Both the position numbers and the translations under genes were made by a program. The notes under the pieces were generated by a model. That model was given only the letters and a program-made list of their open reading frames with translations. It did not search any database and was not told the DNA's origin. From the NCBI RefSeq assembly GCF_024436055.1, contig NZ_JANFNH010000009.1, positions 62,001-126,000 of the forward strand: DNA of 64,000 nucleotides, given 5' to 3'. Shown here in pieces: positions 1 to 9,800 of the stretch; the stretch's first letter is position 1; each line of letters starts with the position of its first letter. The DNA comes from Streptantibioticus rubrisoli (GTDB lineage Bacteria; Actinomycetota; Actinomycetes; Streptomycetales; Streptomycetaceae).

Positions 1-1
1 C

Positions 2-232
2 CTGGTCGGGCGCTCGGCGCTGAGCGCGACCGACACCCGCTACCTGGACCTCGCCGACCGCTTCCTACACCACTTCATGGCGCAACGAATGGACGAGGCA
101 CGCCCTCTCGACGAGGCGCTGGAGCGCGCCTGGCAGGTGCTGCTCACCCTGCCGCGCAGCCAACTCGCCATGCTGCCGACCGAACTGATCGACGCACACC
201 ATTCGCCGGAGGCGAAGGAGCAGGACGGATGA
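2..232 (+). CDS. V/A-type ATP synthase subunit B, C-terminal fragment (cut by window edge)
   Basis: This is the last 76 residues of the non-catalytic nucleotide-binding B subunit of a vacuolar/archaeal-type rotary ATPase, which sits in the soluble V1 head with subunit A. The visible part has the subunit B C-terminal helices, with GRSALSATDTRYL, ADRFLHHFMAQ and an ERAWQVLLTLPRSQLAMLP-like stretch. The start lies left of the window. Its TGA overlaps the ATG of subunit D (ATGA), so the two are translationally coupled. V-type enzymes are an accessory trait in actinomycetes, which normally use F-type ATPase. Confidence 0.85.
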   Translation: MVGRSALSATDTRYLDLADRFLHHFMAQRMDEARPLDEALERAWQVLLTLPRSQLAMLPTELIDAHHSPEAKEQDG

Positions 233-882
233 CCACGACACGCCGCGTGCCACCTGGCCGGGCCGGACGCCTGCGCCTGCGCCGCAAGCTCGACGCCGCG
301 AACCGCGGCGCCGACCTGCTGGAGCGCAAGCTACGCGTTCTGCGCGCCGAACACCAACGCAGGCTGGACTCCGAGGGGGCGGCCACGCGGGCCTGGCACG
401 AGCGGTCACGCGAAGCGGAGCAGTGGTCGCTGCGCGGCCTCCTGCTGAGCGGAGAACGCGCCCTGGACATGGCGTGCCCGGCTGCCGCCGCGCAGGTCGA
501 CGTCGAGTGGGCCACATCCATGGGCGTGCGCCACCCCGCCGCGGTCTCCTACGCCGCTGCGGTCCGTGCCGCCACCGAGCCGTTGCCCCGAAACACCGCT
601 TTGGCGCACGCACAGCGGGCCTACCAGGATGCGGTGCGCGCAGCCGCCGAGTACGCGGTGGCCCGCGCCGCCACCCGCCTCGTCGGCGCCGAAGTGGCTC
701 GCACCCGCCAGCGGGTGCGGGCCTTGCGCCGCCACTGGATCCCCCAGCTGACGGAAGTGCTGGCGGCAGCGGACCTTGCCTTGGAGCAGGCTGAACATGA
801 GGACTTCGTCCGTCGCCGATGGGCCACCGAAGCACGGCGGACCGCGTGCTGGCGGGGCGATGGGCGCAGGAGGCAGCCATGA
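229..882 (+). CDS. V/A-type ATP synthase subunit D (central stalk)
   Basis: The 217-residue protein has the size and the all-helical, Arg/Ala-rich pattern of the V-type D subunit, the coiled-coil central rotor shaft linking the V1 head to the membrane ring. Near the N-terminus, PPGRAGRLRLRRKLDAANRG matches the family start (a GR..L..L...L..A..G..LL register), followed by a long helix with LLERKLRVLR. The C-terminal helix holds TRQRVRALRRHWIPQL. The ATG overlaps the stop of subunit B, and its own stop overlaps a downstream ATG (ATGATC) that leads only into a short broken frame. No other subunit gene follows; the operon ends in a BON-domain remnant and an IS. Confidence 0.8.
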   Translation: MTTTRRVPPGRAGRLRLRRKLDAANRGADLLERKLRVLRAEHQRRLDSEGAATRAWHERSREAEQWSLRGLLLSGERALDMACPAAAAQVDVEWATSMGVRHPAAVSYAAAVRAATEPLPRNTALAHAQRAYQDAVRAAAEYAVARAATRLVGAEVARTRQRVRALRRHWIPQLTEVLAAADLALEQAEHEDFVRRRWATEARRTACWRGDGRRRQP

Positions 883-939
883 TCACCGGCATCTGGATGG
901 GAGACGTCGTGGTCGGCCCCCGGGTCCGCTGCGGCTGGC

Positions 940-1101
940 GCGAACCGATGTCACCGTCAACGTCCTCGACGGACAGGTGACCTTGACCGGCACCGTCGAA
1001 CGCCGCAGCCTCATCCCGCTGATGAGTGCCGGGGCGTGGACGGCGTCGTCAGCGTCGAGGCACGCCTGGAGTACCAGCTCGACGACTACGGCGGCGCCTA
1101 G
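940..1101 (+). pseudogene. BON-domain fragment, frameshifted
   Basis: Two reading frames together restore a BON domain, the small module often found at the C-terminus of CBS-BON stress proteins. The first frame gives TDVTVNVLDGQVTLTGTVER and the second, after a shift near 1025-1030, gives GVDGVVSVEARLEYQLDDY and a TAG stop. The N-terminal part (CBS domains or first BON half) is missing, so the remnant abuts the ATPase operon directly. The TAG stop overlaps the first base of the IS at 1101, so the insertion fell exactly at the 3' end. Confidence 0.6.
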
Positions 1102-1986
1102 GAGTTGTCGTCAAATGTCACGCCCACATCAGCAGGGATGCCAAGGTGGCGGCTGCCTGGTAGGACTCGACGGTCTTGTCGTAGCAAGTCGCGATACCGC
1201 GCCACTGCTTCAGCCGGTTGAAGCACCGTTCCACCACATTGCGCCGCTTGTAGATCTGCCGGTCGAACACTGGGGGCCGACCGCCACGGCTGCCGCGCCG
1301 CAAGTGGTTTCGGACCTGGTCGGCCCGCTCGGGGATCGTGTGAGTGATGCCCCGCCGACGCAGCCAGGTGCGGATCGCCTTCGAGCTGTACCCGTTGTCG
1401 CCGATGGCGTGGGCCGGTCTGGTCCTGGGCCGACCCGGACCGATGCGGGGTACTCGAATCGCGTCCATCACCGTGGCGAACTGGGTGCAATCGTGGGTGT
1501 GGCCGCCCGTGACCACCAAGGCGAGCGGACGGCCGGAGGCATCGCGGGCCAGATGAATCGTGCTGGTCAGGCCGCCTCGCGAACGTCCCCGTGCCCGGCG
1601 CCCCCTTTTCGGGCTCCGGCGGCATGGTGGTGGGCCCGCACGATCGTGGAATCGGCCGACACCAGCCAGTCGATGTCTGCGGCCGCATCCGCCTGGGCCT
1701 GCGCCGCTTGGAGCATCCGCTCGAACGTGCCGTCCTTGGCCCACCGGCGCAAACGGGTGTGCAGTGTGGTCCACGGCCCGTACCGCTCGGGCACGCCTCG
1801 CCAAGCCACCCCGGTACCGAACTTCCACACGGTCCCATTGAGGGCCATCCGGTCATCCAACCGCTTCCGGCCACGCAACGACACGGGAAGCGGCGGCCGG
1901 ACGAACTCCCGCTCCACATCGGACAGTTCATGGCGACGTATCACCCGACCATGATCCACCACCCGAGATCATTTGACGACAACTCC
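1101..1986 (-). mobile_element. IS5-family (IS427-group-like) insertion sequence, complete
   Basis: The 886-bp element is bounded by perfect 17-bp terminal inverted repeats: GGAGTTGTCGTCAAATG at 1101-1117 and its reverse complement at 1970-1986. A TA dinucleotide flanks both ends (1099-1100 and 1987-1988), consistent with the TA target duplication of the IS427 group. It carries one two-frame transposase on the minus strand. Sharp ends and an undamaged transposase suggest recent insertion. It lies about 30 bp upstream of the glycosidase-like gene and may have replaced that gene's promoter. Confidence 0.85.
1118..1962 (-). CDS. IS5-family transposase, two overlapping frames (probable programmed frameshift)
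   Basis: The first frame (start 1962) encodes an N-terminal DUF4096-like region with GTVWKFGTGVAWRGVPERYG and WLVSADSTIVRAHHHAAG, holding the first catalytic Asp. The second frame ends at 1118 and encodes the rest of the DDE domain: THDCTQF, the second Asp region AIGDNGYSSKAIRTWL, and the Glu-containing YKRRNVVERCFNRLKQWRG. The frames overlap around 1570-1615. On the minus strand this overlap contains GAAAAGGGGG, a plausible slippery site, so the full protein of about 275 residues would need a ribosomal frameshift, as is usual in this IS group. The alternative is a simple inactivating indel. Confidence 0.8.
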
Positions 1987-2017
1987 TAGGTAGAGTCGGC
2001 ATGTGCATGCTCCGAGG

Positions 2018-3244
2018 ATGCCGCGTCCGTTACCGGCGGTCTTGGCCGTGCTCCTCGGCCTCGTCCTGCTGGTGACCGCCCTCTGGTCCGTACCCCGCGA
2101 ACGGCGACCGCCGGGCGGCGCACCCTGGTTCGGGGTGCTGCAGGTCGGCCGGGCGTCAGCGGAACCGCTGGCCGGCAAGGGGCTGGACCGGGCGGTCGTC
2201 GGGCTGGACTGGAGCCGCTACGAGCCACGGCCGGGCCGGGCGGACCCCGGCTACGTGGCCCAAGCCGCCAAGCTGGTAGGGAAGTTGCGGGCGGAGGGCA
2301 TCGGGGCCGTGCTCGACCCGGGGCTGCACCATCCGCCGCCGTGGGTGTTCGCGCTCCCGGGCGCGACCCGGTTCCGCGACCAGTACGGCGTGCGGTGGTT
2401 CGGCTCCGCCGTCGACGGGACCGCGGTGGCGAACGCCGTCTTCGACACCGCGGTCCGCTCCGCCGAGGGCGACTATCTGCGTCGGATCGCGGCCGACTTC
2501 GGCGGCGCCGCCTTCACCGCGGTACGGGTCGGCGGCCTGCTCAGCGGCGAGCTGCGCTATCCGCCCGCCGACGACGGCGCCGGACACCACGACGCCATCT
2601 GGTACTTCGACTCCGACGCGCGCGGCACCGCACCGGTACCCGGCTGGCGGCCGGGCCGGGGCGGCAGGGCGGAGGCGGAGCGTTCGGTGCTGGACTACCT
2701 GGGCGCGTTGACCGACTACGAGCGCTGGCTGCTGCGCGTCACCGCCGCCTCCTTCCCCAAGGCCCAACTCCAACTGCTGCTGCCCGGTTGGGGGTTGCGT
2801 CCCGGCCAGGTGGCCGCCGCGGTCGACGACGACCTCGATGGGCGCAGCCAGGCCGAGCGGGGCGGAATGTTGTCCTCCGGACTGGCCTGGGACGGTCAGG
2901 TCCGAGCCCTCGGCGCCTACCGCGCCCGCGCCCTGGCGTACACCACCTGGCTGGACGCGCCCTCCGGCGGCCGCACCCCGCAACTGGTCAGCCCGGCCGA
3001 GTACCTGGCCGGGCTGACCGCCGCCGTCGGAGTGCCGTTGGCCGGGGAGAACACCGGGCAGAACGCCACCCGTCAGGCGCCGCGGGACGCCTTGCGGCTG
3101 TGCCTGTCCCGGGTCCGCGCGCTGCGGCTGGCCGGAATGATGTGGATGGGCGAGCCCGACCTGCTCTCCGGCCGAGCCGGGCTCACCCTGACCGACTACG
3201 CCGACGCGGTGTCCGCGTTCCGCGCCCGGCGCTCCGTGAACTGA
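2018..3244 (+). CDS. Membrane-anchored glycoside hydrolase-like protein (beta-galactosidase/GH42-like TIM barrel)
   Basis: The 408-residue protein begins with a signal anchor (PLPAVLAVLLGLVLLVTALW) and continues into an exported TIM-barrel-like domain. VVGLDWSRYEPRPG, the LRAEGIGAVLDPGLHH region and the late VPLAGENTG segment resemble beta-galactosidase/GH42-type hydrolases seen in bacterial polysaccharide loci; PLAGENTG may hold one catalytic Glu. It converges with the glycosyltransferase operon and overlaps its 3' end by about 49 bp, so it may trim or remodel that polymer. The start is uncertain: ATG 2018 gives the neatest signal anchor, while GTG 2003 in the same frame adds five residues. 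No strong ribosome site is visible, perhaps because the IS sits just upstream. Confidence 0.6.
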   Translation: MPRPLPAVLAVLLGLVLLVTALWSVPRERRPPGGAPWFGVLQVGRASAEPLAGKGLDRAVVGLDWSRYEPRPGRADPGYVAQAAKLVGKLRAEGIGAVLDPGLHHPPPWVFALPGATRFRDQYGVRWFGSAVDGTAVANAVFDTAVRSAEGDYLRRIAADFGGAAFTAVRVGGLLSGELRYPPADDGAGHHDAIWYFDSDARGTAPVPGWRPGRGGRAEAERSVLDYLGALTDYERWLLRVTAASFPKAQLQLLLPGWGLRPGQVAAAVDDDLDGRSQAERGGMLSSGLAWDGQVRALGAYRARALAYTTWLDAPSGGRTPQLVSPAEYLAGLTAAVGVPLAGENTGQNATRQAPRDALRLCLSRVRALRLAGMMWMGEPDLLSGRAGLTLTDYADAVSAFRARRSVN

Positions 3245-6200
3245 CCGTCCGCCGACGGCAACTCGGCCAGCCAGCGCGCCACCGCGGCCGTCTCCAGCGA
3301 CTCCGCACGGTGCGCCGGCAAGCCCGACGCCGCCAACCAGGCGTCGGACTTCGGCTCGAAGGAGATGCCGAACAACTCGGTCCGCTCGGCCACCGCGTAG
3401 ATCTGGGCGTGCAACCGCATCGCCACGATGCCGCTCGCCGCGCGCACCAAGCCCTTGGCGACGGCCGGATGCAGACCGGGACCGGCCAACGCGGCCCGGG
3501 CGCCGAGGCCGGAGCGCCGCGCCACCTCGGCCGACAGCGCCGCGTCGCCCAGCGCGGTGCCCAGTCCGTAGTCGCCGCGGTCGGACAGGCACAAGAAGAC
3601 CACCGGACGGTCGTCGTCCCACTCCCGTAGCGCGTCCGCGACCGCCGTCGCGACCCGTTCCCGGGTCCGCGGATCGGGCATCGGCTTCAGGCTCACCAGC
3701 AGCGGCCGGGTGGCCGGATCCACCCCGGTCGCCTCCCGCACCCGCTCGGCCGGTGCCGCGGCCAGCGACGCGGCCGGATCCGGCACCAGCGCCGGACGCA
3801 CCCAGCGGGCCGGTCCCGAGGACAGCAACCGCCGGGTGCCGGTGTCGCGGACCGTCACCGCGGTGGCATGGCGGCAGGCCGACTGGAGCAGCCAGCGCGT
3901 CGGTTGGGGAGTGTCGGGATACGCGCCGATCGCCACGATGTGCACCTCCTTGCCGAGCAGCCTGGCCGCCAGCAGCACCGCGGGCAGCACCCGCACCAGT
4001 GGCGGCAGCCCGCGCCCGAACATCCCGCCGCCGCCCACCGCGATGGCGTCCGCGCGCAGGAAGGCGCGTACCGCAAGCAGGGACGTGGTCCGCACGGCGG
4101 CCAGCCGGTGCAGCCGGGCGACGGCGCCGGGATTGCGGCTGACCACCGTCAACCGCCGCCGCCGCTCCCCGGCGAGTTCGGCGAGCCTGAACAGGATGGA
4201 CTCGTCGCCGGTGTTGCCGTTGCCGTAGTTGCCGATCAGCAGGGCCCGGCCCGGGCGGCGGCCCCGGTCCCGCAGCAGATGGCGCAACTGCCGCCGGGTG
4301 TCCAGCGGTTCGTCGTCGACCGGCCCCGACGCGGCCCGGTAGACGGCGAGTTGGGCCCGCGCGATGCGGTCCCAGTCCAGATGGCGAACGCTGGCCGGGC
4401 CGGCGGCGCCCAGCGCCGCGCAGCGCTCTGGGTCCGCCGCCAACTCGGCCAGCGCCTTCGCGTAGCCGCCGACATCACCCGCGGGCACCCGTACCCCCAC
4501 CCGTTCGCCGACCAGCGCGCGCAGACACGGTATGTCGTAGGCCAGCACCGGGGTGCCGGTGGCCAGTGCCTCCGCGGCGACCATGCCGAACGTCTCATAG
4601 CGGCTCGGCATGCACACCAGCCGGGCATCGGCCAGCAGGTCGAAGCGGGCGGCGCCGCTCACTCGGCCCAGCCAGTCCACCCGGTCAGCGATGCCCAACT
4701 CATCGGCCAGCGCGCGCAGTTGTGCCTCGTCCGGCCCGTCGCCGGCGATCCGCAGCCGTGCGTCCAGGTGCGGCGCGGCCTCGGCGAAGGCGCGGAGCAG
4801 CAGGTCGAGGCCCTTCTGGGCGATCTCGAGACGACCGAGGAAGAGCAGGTCGCGGCGGTCGCCGGGGCCCCGGTGATGGAACGCGGCCGGTTCCAACCCG
4901 TTGGGTACCGCCGTCACCGAGGCGGCCGGATTGCGGCGGCGCAACTCATCGGCCAGATCCTCGCTGACCGCGACCAGCCGCCGGTGCGAGGCCACGCCGA
5001 GCCGCTCCACCACCGCGAACGGCAGCTTGTACTGACGGGACTTGTCCCGGGCGAACAGCCACTGCACCACGCCGACCACCGGGCGGCCGGTCAGATACGG
5101 TACGCACAGCGAGGAGAATGGCGCGGCGAAGTCCTCCACCACCACGTCCGGGGCGGTGCGCCGCACCAGCAGCCACAGCCCGCACAACACGGCGGCGAAG
5201 TAACCGAGTTGGCCGACGAACCGCACCCGCCCCAGCGGCCCCAGGCGCGGCCCGAACGGCAGGTACCGCACCCCGTCGACCACCGCCGGTGCGGCGCCCG
5301 GCCAGCGGGCGCAGGCGACGGTGACCTCGATACCACGGGCGGCCAGCCGCCGGTTGACCTCATGGGTGCGCACCGAGCCGCCGCCCGCGCCGGGTTGCCG
5401 TGGATCCTCGAACCCCAGGTGCAGCACCCGGTACGGTCCGGGCCCGCGCCGACGCGGCCGTACCGCGACAGCGGCCAGGGCGCACACGGCGACGGCGGCG
5501 CAGCCCCACAGCACCGGCCGGGAGCGCAGCGCGGTCAGCGCGCCCCACGCCGCCGCGCCCGCCACCAGGGCGGCCGTGGCACCGGTGGCCGGGCCGAGCC
5601 CGCTGACCCGGCGGCGCACCAGCGCGAGCACCAGCAGCGCGGCCGTGCCGAAGACGGCCGCCGCCGACCAAGCCAGCGCCCGCGGATCCCCCGACGCGGC
5701 GGCGAACCAGCCCGCGCCCACCAGGCAGACGCCGCCGAGCAGCGTCAGTACCGGTCGCACCGGACCCCACGCCTGGAACAGCGTGGTGAGCAGGTTGACG
5801 GTCGCCGCGGCCAGCCCGGCCAGGCCCAGCGGCAGCAGCAGCCCGGCGGCGGACGCGTACCGCGCGGGCAGCAGCAGGCCCAACACCGTTGGCGGGCAGG
5901 CCGCCACCACGGCGGTGACCGCCACCGCGGTGATCCAGTGCAGCCGCAGTATCCGGCGGAAGTCGGCACTCGCCGCCCGGCCGGCGCCCGCCGGGCGGGC
6001 CGCCGCGAGGCGGGGGAAGACCACCATGGCCAGCGCGGTGGCCAGGAACAGCGGCACCCGGGCGAGCACCAGCAGCGCCTGGTAGGTGGCCAGGTCCGCC
6101 GCCGCGCCGCGCACCGCGGCGGCGACCAGCACATCCAGGGTGAGCAGCACCGAGACCAGGGTCTGGATACCGCTGATCGCGGCGGCCTGCCGCCACAACT

Positions 6201-6846
6201 CGTGCCGCCGCCGCTCCGCGTGACCGTCGTGCCCGGCGCCACGCGGCCCGACCAGGTCACGGCGCATCGCCAGCAGCCCGGCGGTCGCGGCCACCCCGGC
6301 GCCGACCGCGAAGGCGCCGATCACCCCGGTGCTGCCCCAGCCGAGCGCCGCCGCGGCCACCGCGACCGCGACCCGCACCGCCACCTCGGCCACCCGCAGT
6401 GCGCCAAGGCGGCCGAAGTCCTGCCGGCCCTGGAGGTAGCCGGCCGCTGCGGCCAGCAGCATGATCAGTACGCAGGCGGTGGCGAGCACCGCCAGCAGCG
6501 CCGGTCCGGCGTACCGGCTGACCGCCGCACAGGCCGCCGCCGCGCACACCACCGACAGCCCGAGGCTGAGCCGCAGACAGCAGCGCAGCGACTGCCGCCG
6601 CCGTGCGCTGCCCGCCGCGCTCACCGCCACCTCGCGGGCGAGCACCCAGGGCACCGTGGCGGACGCCAGCGTGCCGACGGTCAGCAGCACCGAGGACACC
6701 GCGGCGTAACCGGCGTACGCGGACGGCGGCAGCAGCCGTACCAGGAGCAGTGACAGACCGTAGTTCGCGGCGCCGACCAGTACGGTGGCGGCGGTCAGCA
6801 GCGCGGCGCCACGATCCAGCCGGGGAGTTGACGCAACCGTGCTCAT
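3196..6846 (-). CDS. Three-domain fusion: O-antigen flippase, GT4 glycosyltransferase, polysaccharide pyruvyl transferase
   Basis: One uninterrupted frame of 1216 residues carries three enzymes usually encoded separately. Residues 1-460 are a Wzx/MATE-type flippase with about a dozen hydrophobic helices. Residues 470-845 are a GT4 glycosyltransferase: VLHLGFEDP, GLDLLLRAFAEA, LRIAGDGPDEAQL and the donor-site segment MPSRYETFGMVAAEALATG. Residues 855-1216 are a polysaccharide pyruvyl transferase/CsaB-like domain: GNYGNGNTGDESIL, AVGGGGMFG and AMRLHAQIYAVA. It starts with ATG inside the stop of the upstream glycosyltransferase (ATGA), so it is the last gene of the operon. It probably flips a lipid-linked glycan and finishes it with a hexose and a pyruvyl ketal. 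No frame break is visible, so the fusion looks real. Confidence 0.8.
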   Translation of the reverse strand: MSTVASTPRLDRGAALLTAATVLVGAANYGLSLLLVRLLPPSAYAGYAAVSSVLLTVGTLASATVPWVLAREVAVSAAGSARRRQSLRCCLRLSLGLSVVCAAAACAAVSRYAGPALLAVLATACVLIMLLAAAAGYLQGRQDFGRLGALRVAEVAVRVAVAVAAAALGWGSTGVIGAFAVGAGVAATAGLLAMRRDLVGPRGAGHDGHAERRRHELWRQAAAISGIQTLVSVLLTLDVLVAAAVRGAAADLATYQALLVLARVPLFLATALAMVVFPRLAAARPAGAGRAASADFRRILRLHWITAVAVTAVVAACPPTVLGLLLPARYASAAGLLLPLGLAGLAAATVNLLTTLFQAWGPVRPVLTLLGGVCLVGAGWFAAASGDPRALAWSAAAVFGTAALLVLALVRRRVSGLGPATGATAALVAGAAAWGALTALRSRPVLWGCAAVAVCALAAVAVRPRRRGPGPYRVLHLGFEDPRQPGAGGGSVRTHEVNRRLAARGIEVTVACARWPGAAPAVVDGVRYLPFGPRLGPLGRVRFVGQLGYFAAVLCGLWLLVRRTAPDVVVEDFAAPFSSLCVPYLTGRPVVGVVQWLFARDKSRQYKLPFAVVERLGVASHRRLVAVSEDLADELRRRNPAASVTAVPNGLEPAAFHHRGPGDRRDLLFLGRLEIAQKGLDLLLRAFAEAAPHLDARLRIAGDGPDEAQLRALADELGIADRVDWLGRVSGAARFDLLADARLVCMPSRYETFGMVAAEALATGTPVLAYDIPCLRALVGERVGVRVPAGDVGGYAKALAELAADPERCAALGAAGPASVRHLDWDRIARAQLAVYRAASGPVDDEPLDTRRQLRHLLRDRGRRPGRALLIGNYGNGNTGDESILFRLAELAGERRRRLTVVSRNPGAVARLHRLAAVRTTSLLAVRAFLRADAIAVGGGGMFGRGLPPLVRVLPAVLLAARLLGKEVHIVAIGAYPDTPQPTRWLLQSACRHATAVTVRDTGTRRLLSSGPARWVRPALVPDPAASLAAAPAERVREATGVDPATRPLLVSLKPMPDPRTRERVATAVADALREWDDDRPVVFLCLSDRGDYGLGTALGDAALSAEVARRSGLGARAALAGPGLHPAVAKGLVRAASGIVAMRLHAQIYAVAERTELFGISFEPKSDAWLAASGLPAHRAESLETAAVARWLAELPSADGQFTERRARNADTASA

Positions 6847-9800
6847 CGGCGACCGCCCTTCCCTCCGGACCCACCGGTGAGCGCGCGTACGTCGTACACC
6901 CGCAACTGGCCGTTGGTGGCCCCGGACTCGGTGTGCAACAACCTCGCGCGCCGGTCGAGTTGGCGGGTCAGGGCCAAGTCGAGCGGGGTGTAGCCCTGGG
7001 CGACGAGTTGGGTGGACAGCAGCAGATAGTCGGCGTGGCCGCGCTGGAGCGCGCCCAGCGTGTCCCAACCGCCCAGTCTCACCCCGGGCATCAGGAACTG
7101 GGCACTGCCCTCGGTGGCGTCCACGGTGCTGCCCGGCGGGATGTGGGTACGGGTCCAGGCGAGGGTGCGGAGGTAGGCGTCGTCGTGTCGGGTGTGCACC
7201 ACCGCCCAGGTCCAGGCGTCGACGGCCAGGGCGAGCGCGGTGAGCACGGCGACCGCGCGGCGCAACCCGGCCGGGGGCGCGGTGGTTTCGGACCGCCGGG
7301 CGGCGCCGCGGAGGCTGGCCGCCGTCGCGGCGGAGCGGGCCGCCGGCAGCGCCAGGTCCACGGCGAGCGCCAGCGCCGCCGTGCTGGTGACGACGAGCGG
7401 GTAGAACATCTGCTCCTCGAGCGTGCCGAAGCCGATGGCGTACAGCAGGAAGAACAGCGCTCCCGCCGCCCACGCGGTGACCACCGAGCGGGCCGGCCGG
7501 CCGGTGAACAGCCACGGCCGCCTGGTGCGGCGCAGCAGCAGCCAGACGGTGGCGCAGCCGCCGGCCGCGATCAGAGCGTAGGGCACGCCGAACTGCCCCA
7601 GATTGGCGAGCAGTCGATGGCCGAGGCCGGCCGGGGCGGCGACGGTGGGCCGGTTGAAGCCGGTGATCTGCCGGGTGCCCACGGCACGCGCGAGCCCGGC
7701 CGTCTTCTGGGTCCACCACGCCGACCAGCCACCGGTGGCGGCGGTGGCCGCCACATAGACCCCGTAACCCGCCAGCGTGGTGGCGACCGCGGTCAGCCGC
7801 AACCGCCGGACCGGGCCGCGGGCGCTGAACGCCAGGACCGCCAGCGGCAGCAGGGTGACCAGCGCGTACAACTCCTTGGTGGTGATGGACAGCGCGAACA
7901 GCAGCCCGGCGAGCACCGCGGTGCCCAGCCGGGCGCGCCGGGTCGCCGGGGTGCGGGCGAGCACCAGCACGCCCAGCGCCGCGGCGGCGGTGGCCGGCGC
8001 CTCCAACATCAACCTGCTGTCGAAGCGGTTGAGGAACGGGTCGCAGGCCAGCAGCAGCCCGGCGGCCAGCGCGATCGCCGGCCGTACCGTGCGCCGCAGC
8101 AGCGCGGTGACGGCGACCGCCGTCAGCGCGCCGGCCACCGCGTCCACCGGCCGCAGCGCCAGCGCCAGCCGCAGCGTGTCGCCGTGGCCGCCAACCGCCT
8201 TGATGACCGCGGCGAGCAGCCCGAAGAACGCCGGAGGGTGCAGGTTGAAGGGGTGGCCGTAGAGGGTCAGGCCGTCTCCGGTGGCCAGGTCGCGGCCGAC
8301 GGTGACATAGGTGATCTCGTCCACGAACAGGTCGTACGAGCGCTGGATGAACGCCAGCCGCAGGCCGAGCGCCAGCGCGAACACTCCCGCCAACGCCGCC
8401 GCCCAGTGGGCGAGTCGCCCTCCGGCGTGGTCCGGTACGGCGGGGGAGGGCCGCCGGGCCGGGCGTACCGGTGGGTGGTGCCGCCAGCCCAGGGCGTCGC
8501 CGTGCCGGGCCAGCCGGATGTCAACCGCGCCGCGCGCGGCGGCGGTTGGCGCGATACGGGCGATTACCGCCTCGGCGTCCTGTTCGTCGGCCCCGACCAG
8601 CAGCAGCGCGGCGTGTGGCCCGCGGTGGTCCACCAGATCGGTGGCGCGCAGTGCGCACAGGTCGGCACGGGCGAGCGCGGCGGCGGACAGCCGGACCACG
8701 GCGCAGGCGTCGGTGACGGTTCTGCGCTGCGGCACCTGGTGCGACAGCCGCTGCCGTTCGGCGGTGAGCGCGGCGAGCAGATGCCCGGCGGTGGCGTCCC
8801 AGCCGAACCGCCCGGCCCACTCGCGGCAGCGCGCGGCCCACTCCTCGGCCCGCTCCGGGGCCCGCACCGCGCGCAGCGCGTCCAGCAGGGCGGGGGCCAA
8901 GTCGGCGTCCGGTTCCACCAACCAGCCGGTGACGCTCGGCCGTACGGTGTCCCGCAGGCCGGGGACCGCGTACGCCACGGCGGGCACGCCCGCGGCGGCG
9001 GCCTCCATGACGGACAGGCCCCAGCCCTCGCTCGTCGAGGCGGTGGCGGTGATCCAGGCGGAGGCCACCAGTTCGTCGCGCTTGCGCCGGGAGACCCGGC
9101 CGTGGAAGACCACGGCGTCGGTGACGCCCAGTCGGGCGGCCAGCGTCTCCAGTTCCGGCCGCGCCTCGCCGTCGCCGACCAGGTGCAACCGCACGCCGGG
9201 CAGCTCCCGTTGCAGGGCGGGCACGGCGCGCAGCAGGCGGTCGACGCGCTTTTGCCGTACCAGGCGGCCGACGCACACCACGCGCGGCGCCCTGTCCCGG
9301 CACAGCGCCCGCGGTTGCGGGGCGGGGTCGGGCGCCGGTTGCCCGCAGGGGGCCAGGTACACCGGTCCCGGCAGCGAGAGCCGGGCGCGGATCTCGGCGC
9401 GGGAGGACGGGGAGACGGCGCTGACGGCGCGCCGACCGTACACCAGGCGGCTGCCCCGGTTCTCCAGCCAGCGGCCGAGCGCGGCCAGCGGCCGGGGGAA
9501 CCAGGCCCCGAACTGGTCCTGGTGCACATGGTGGATCAGCAGCACGACCGGGGTGCGGCGGCGCAGCGCGAGCGGGGTGAAGAACGGGATGCCGTTCTGC
9601 GAGTCGATCACACCGTCCACCCGGGCGCGGTGGAACAGCAGCCACAGCAGTACGAACGGGTAGACGGTGAACCGTCCGCCGCCGCGCACCACCGTGCCGT
9701 ACCGGGTGCGCTCGCGCCGGGCGGCGCCGGGCGGGCGCGCGGTGAGGTAGGTGACGCGCACTCCCGCGCGGTGCAGTTCGGCGGCGACCTCCTCGCAGTA

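Noticed and set aside
6847..7719. Longer N-terminus for the flippase fusion (start at 7719)
   Set aside because: The extra 291 residues are Arg/Pro-rich noise lying inside the GT39 coding region; ATG 6846 gives a proper flippase start and an ATGA overlap.
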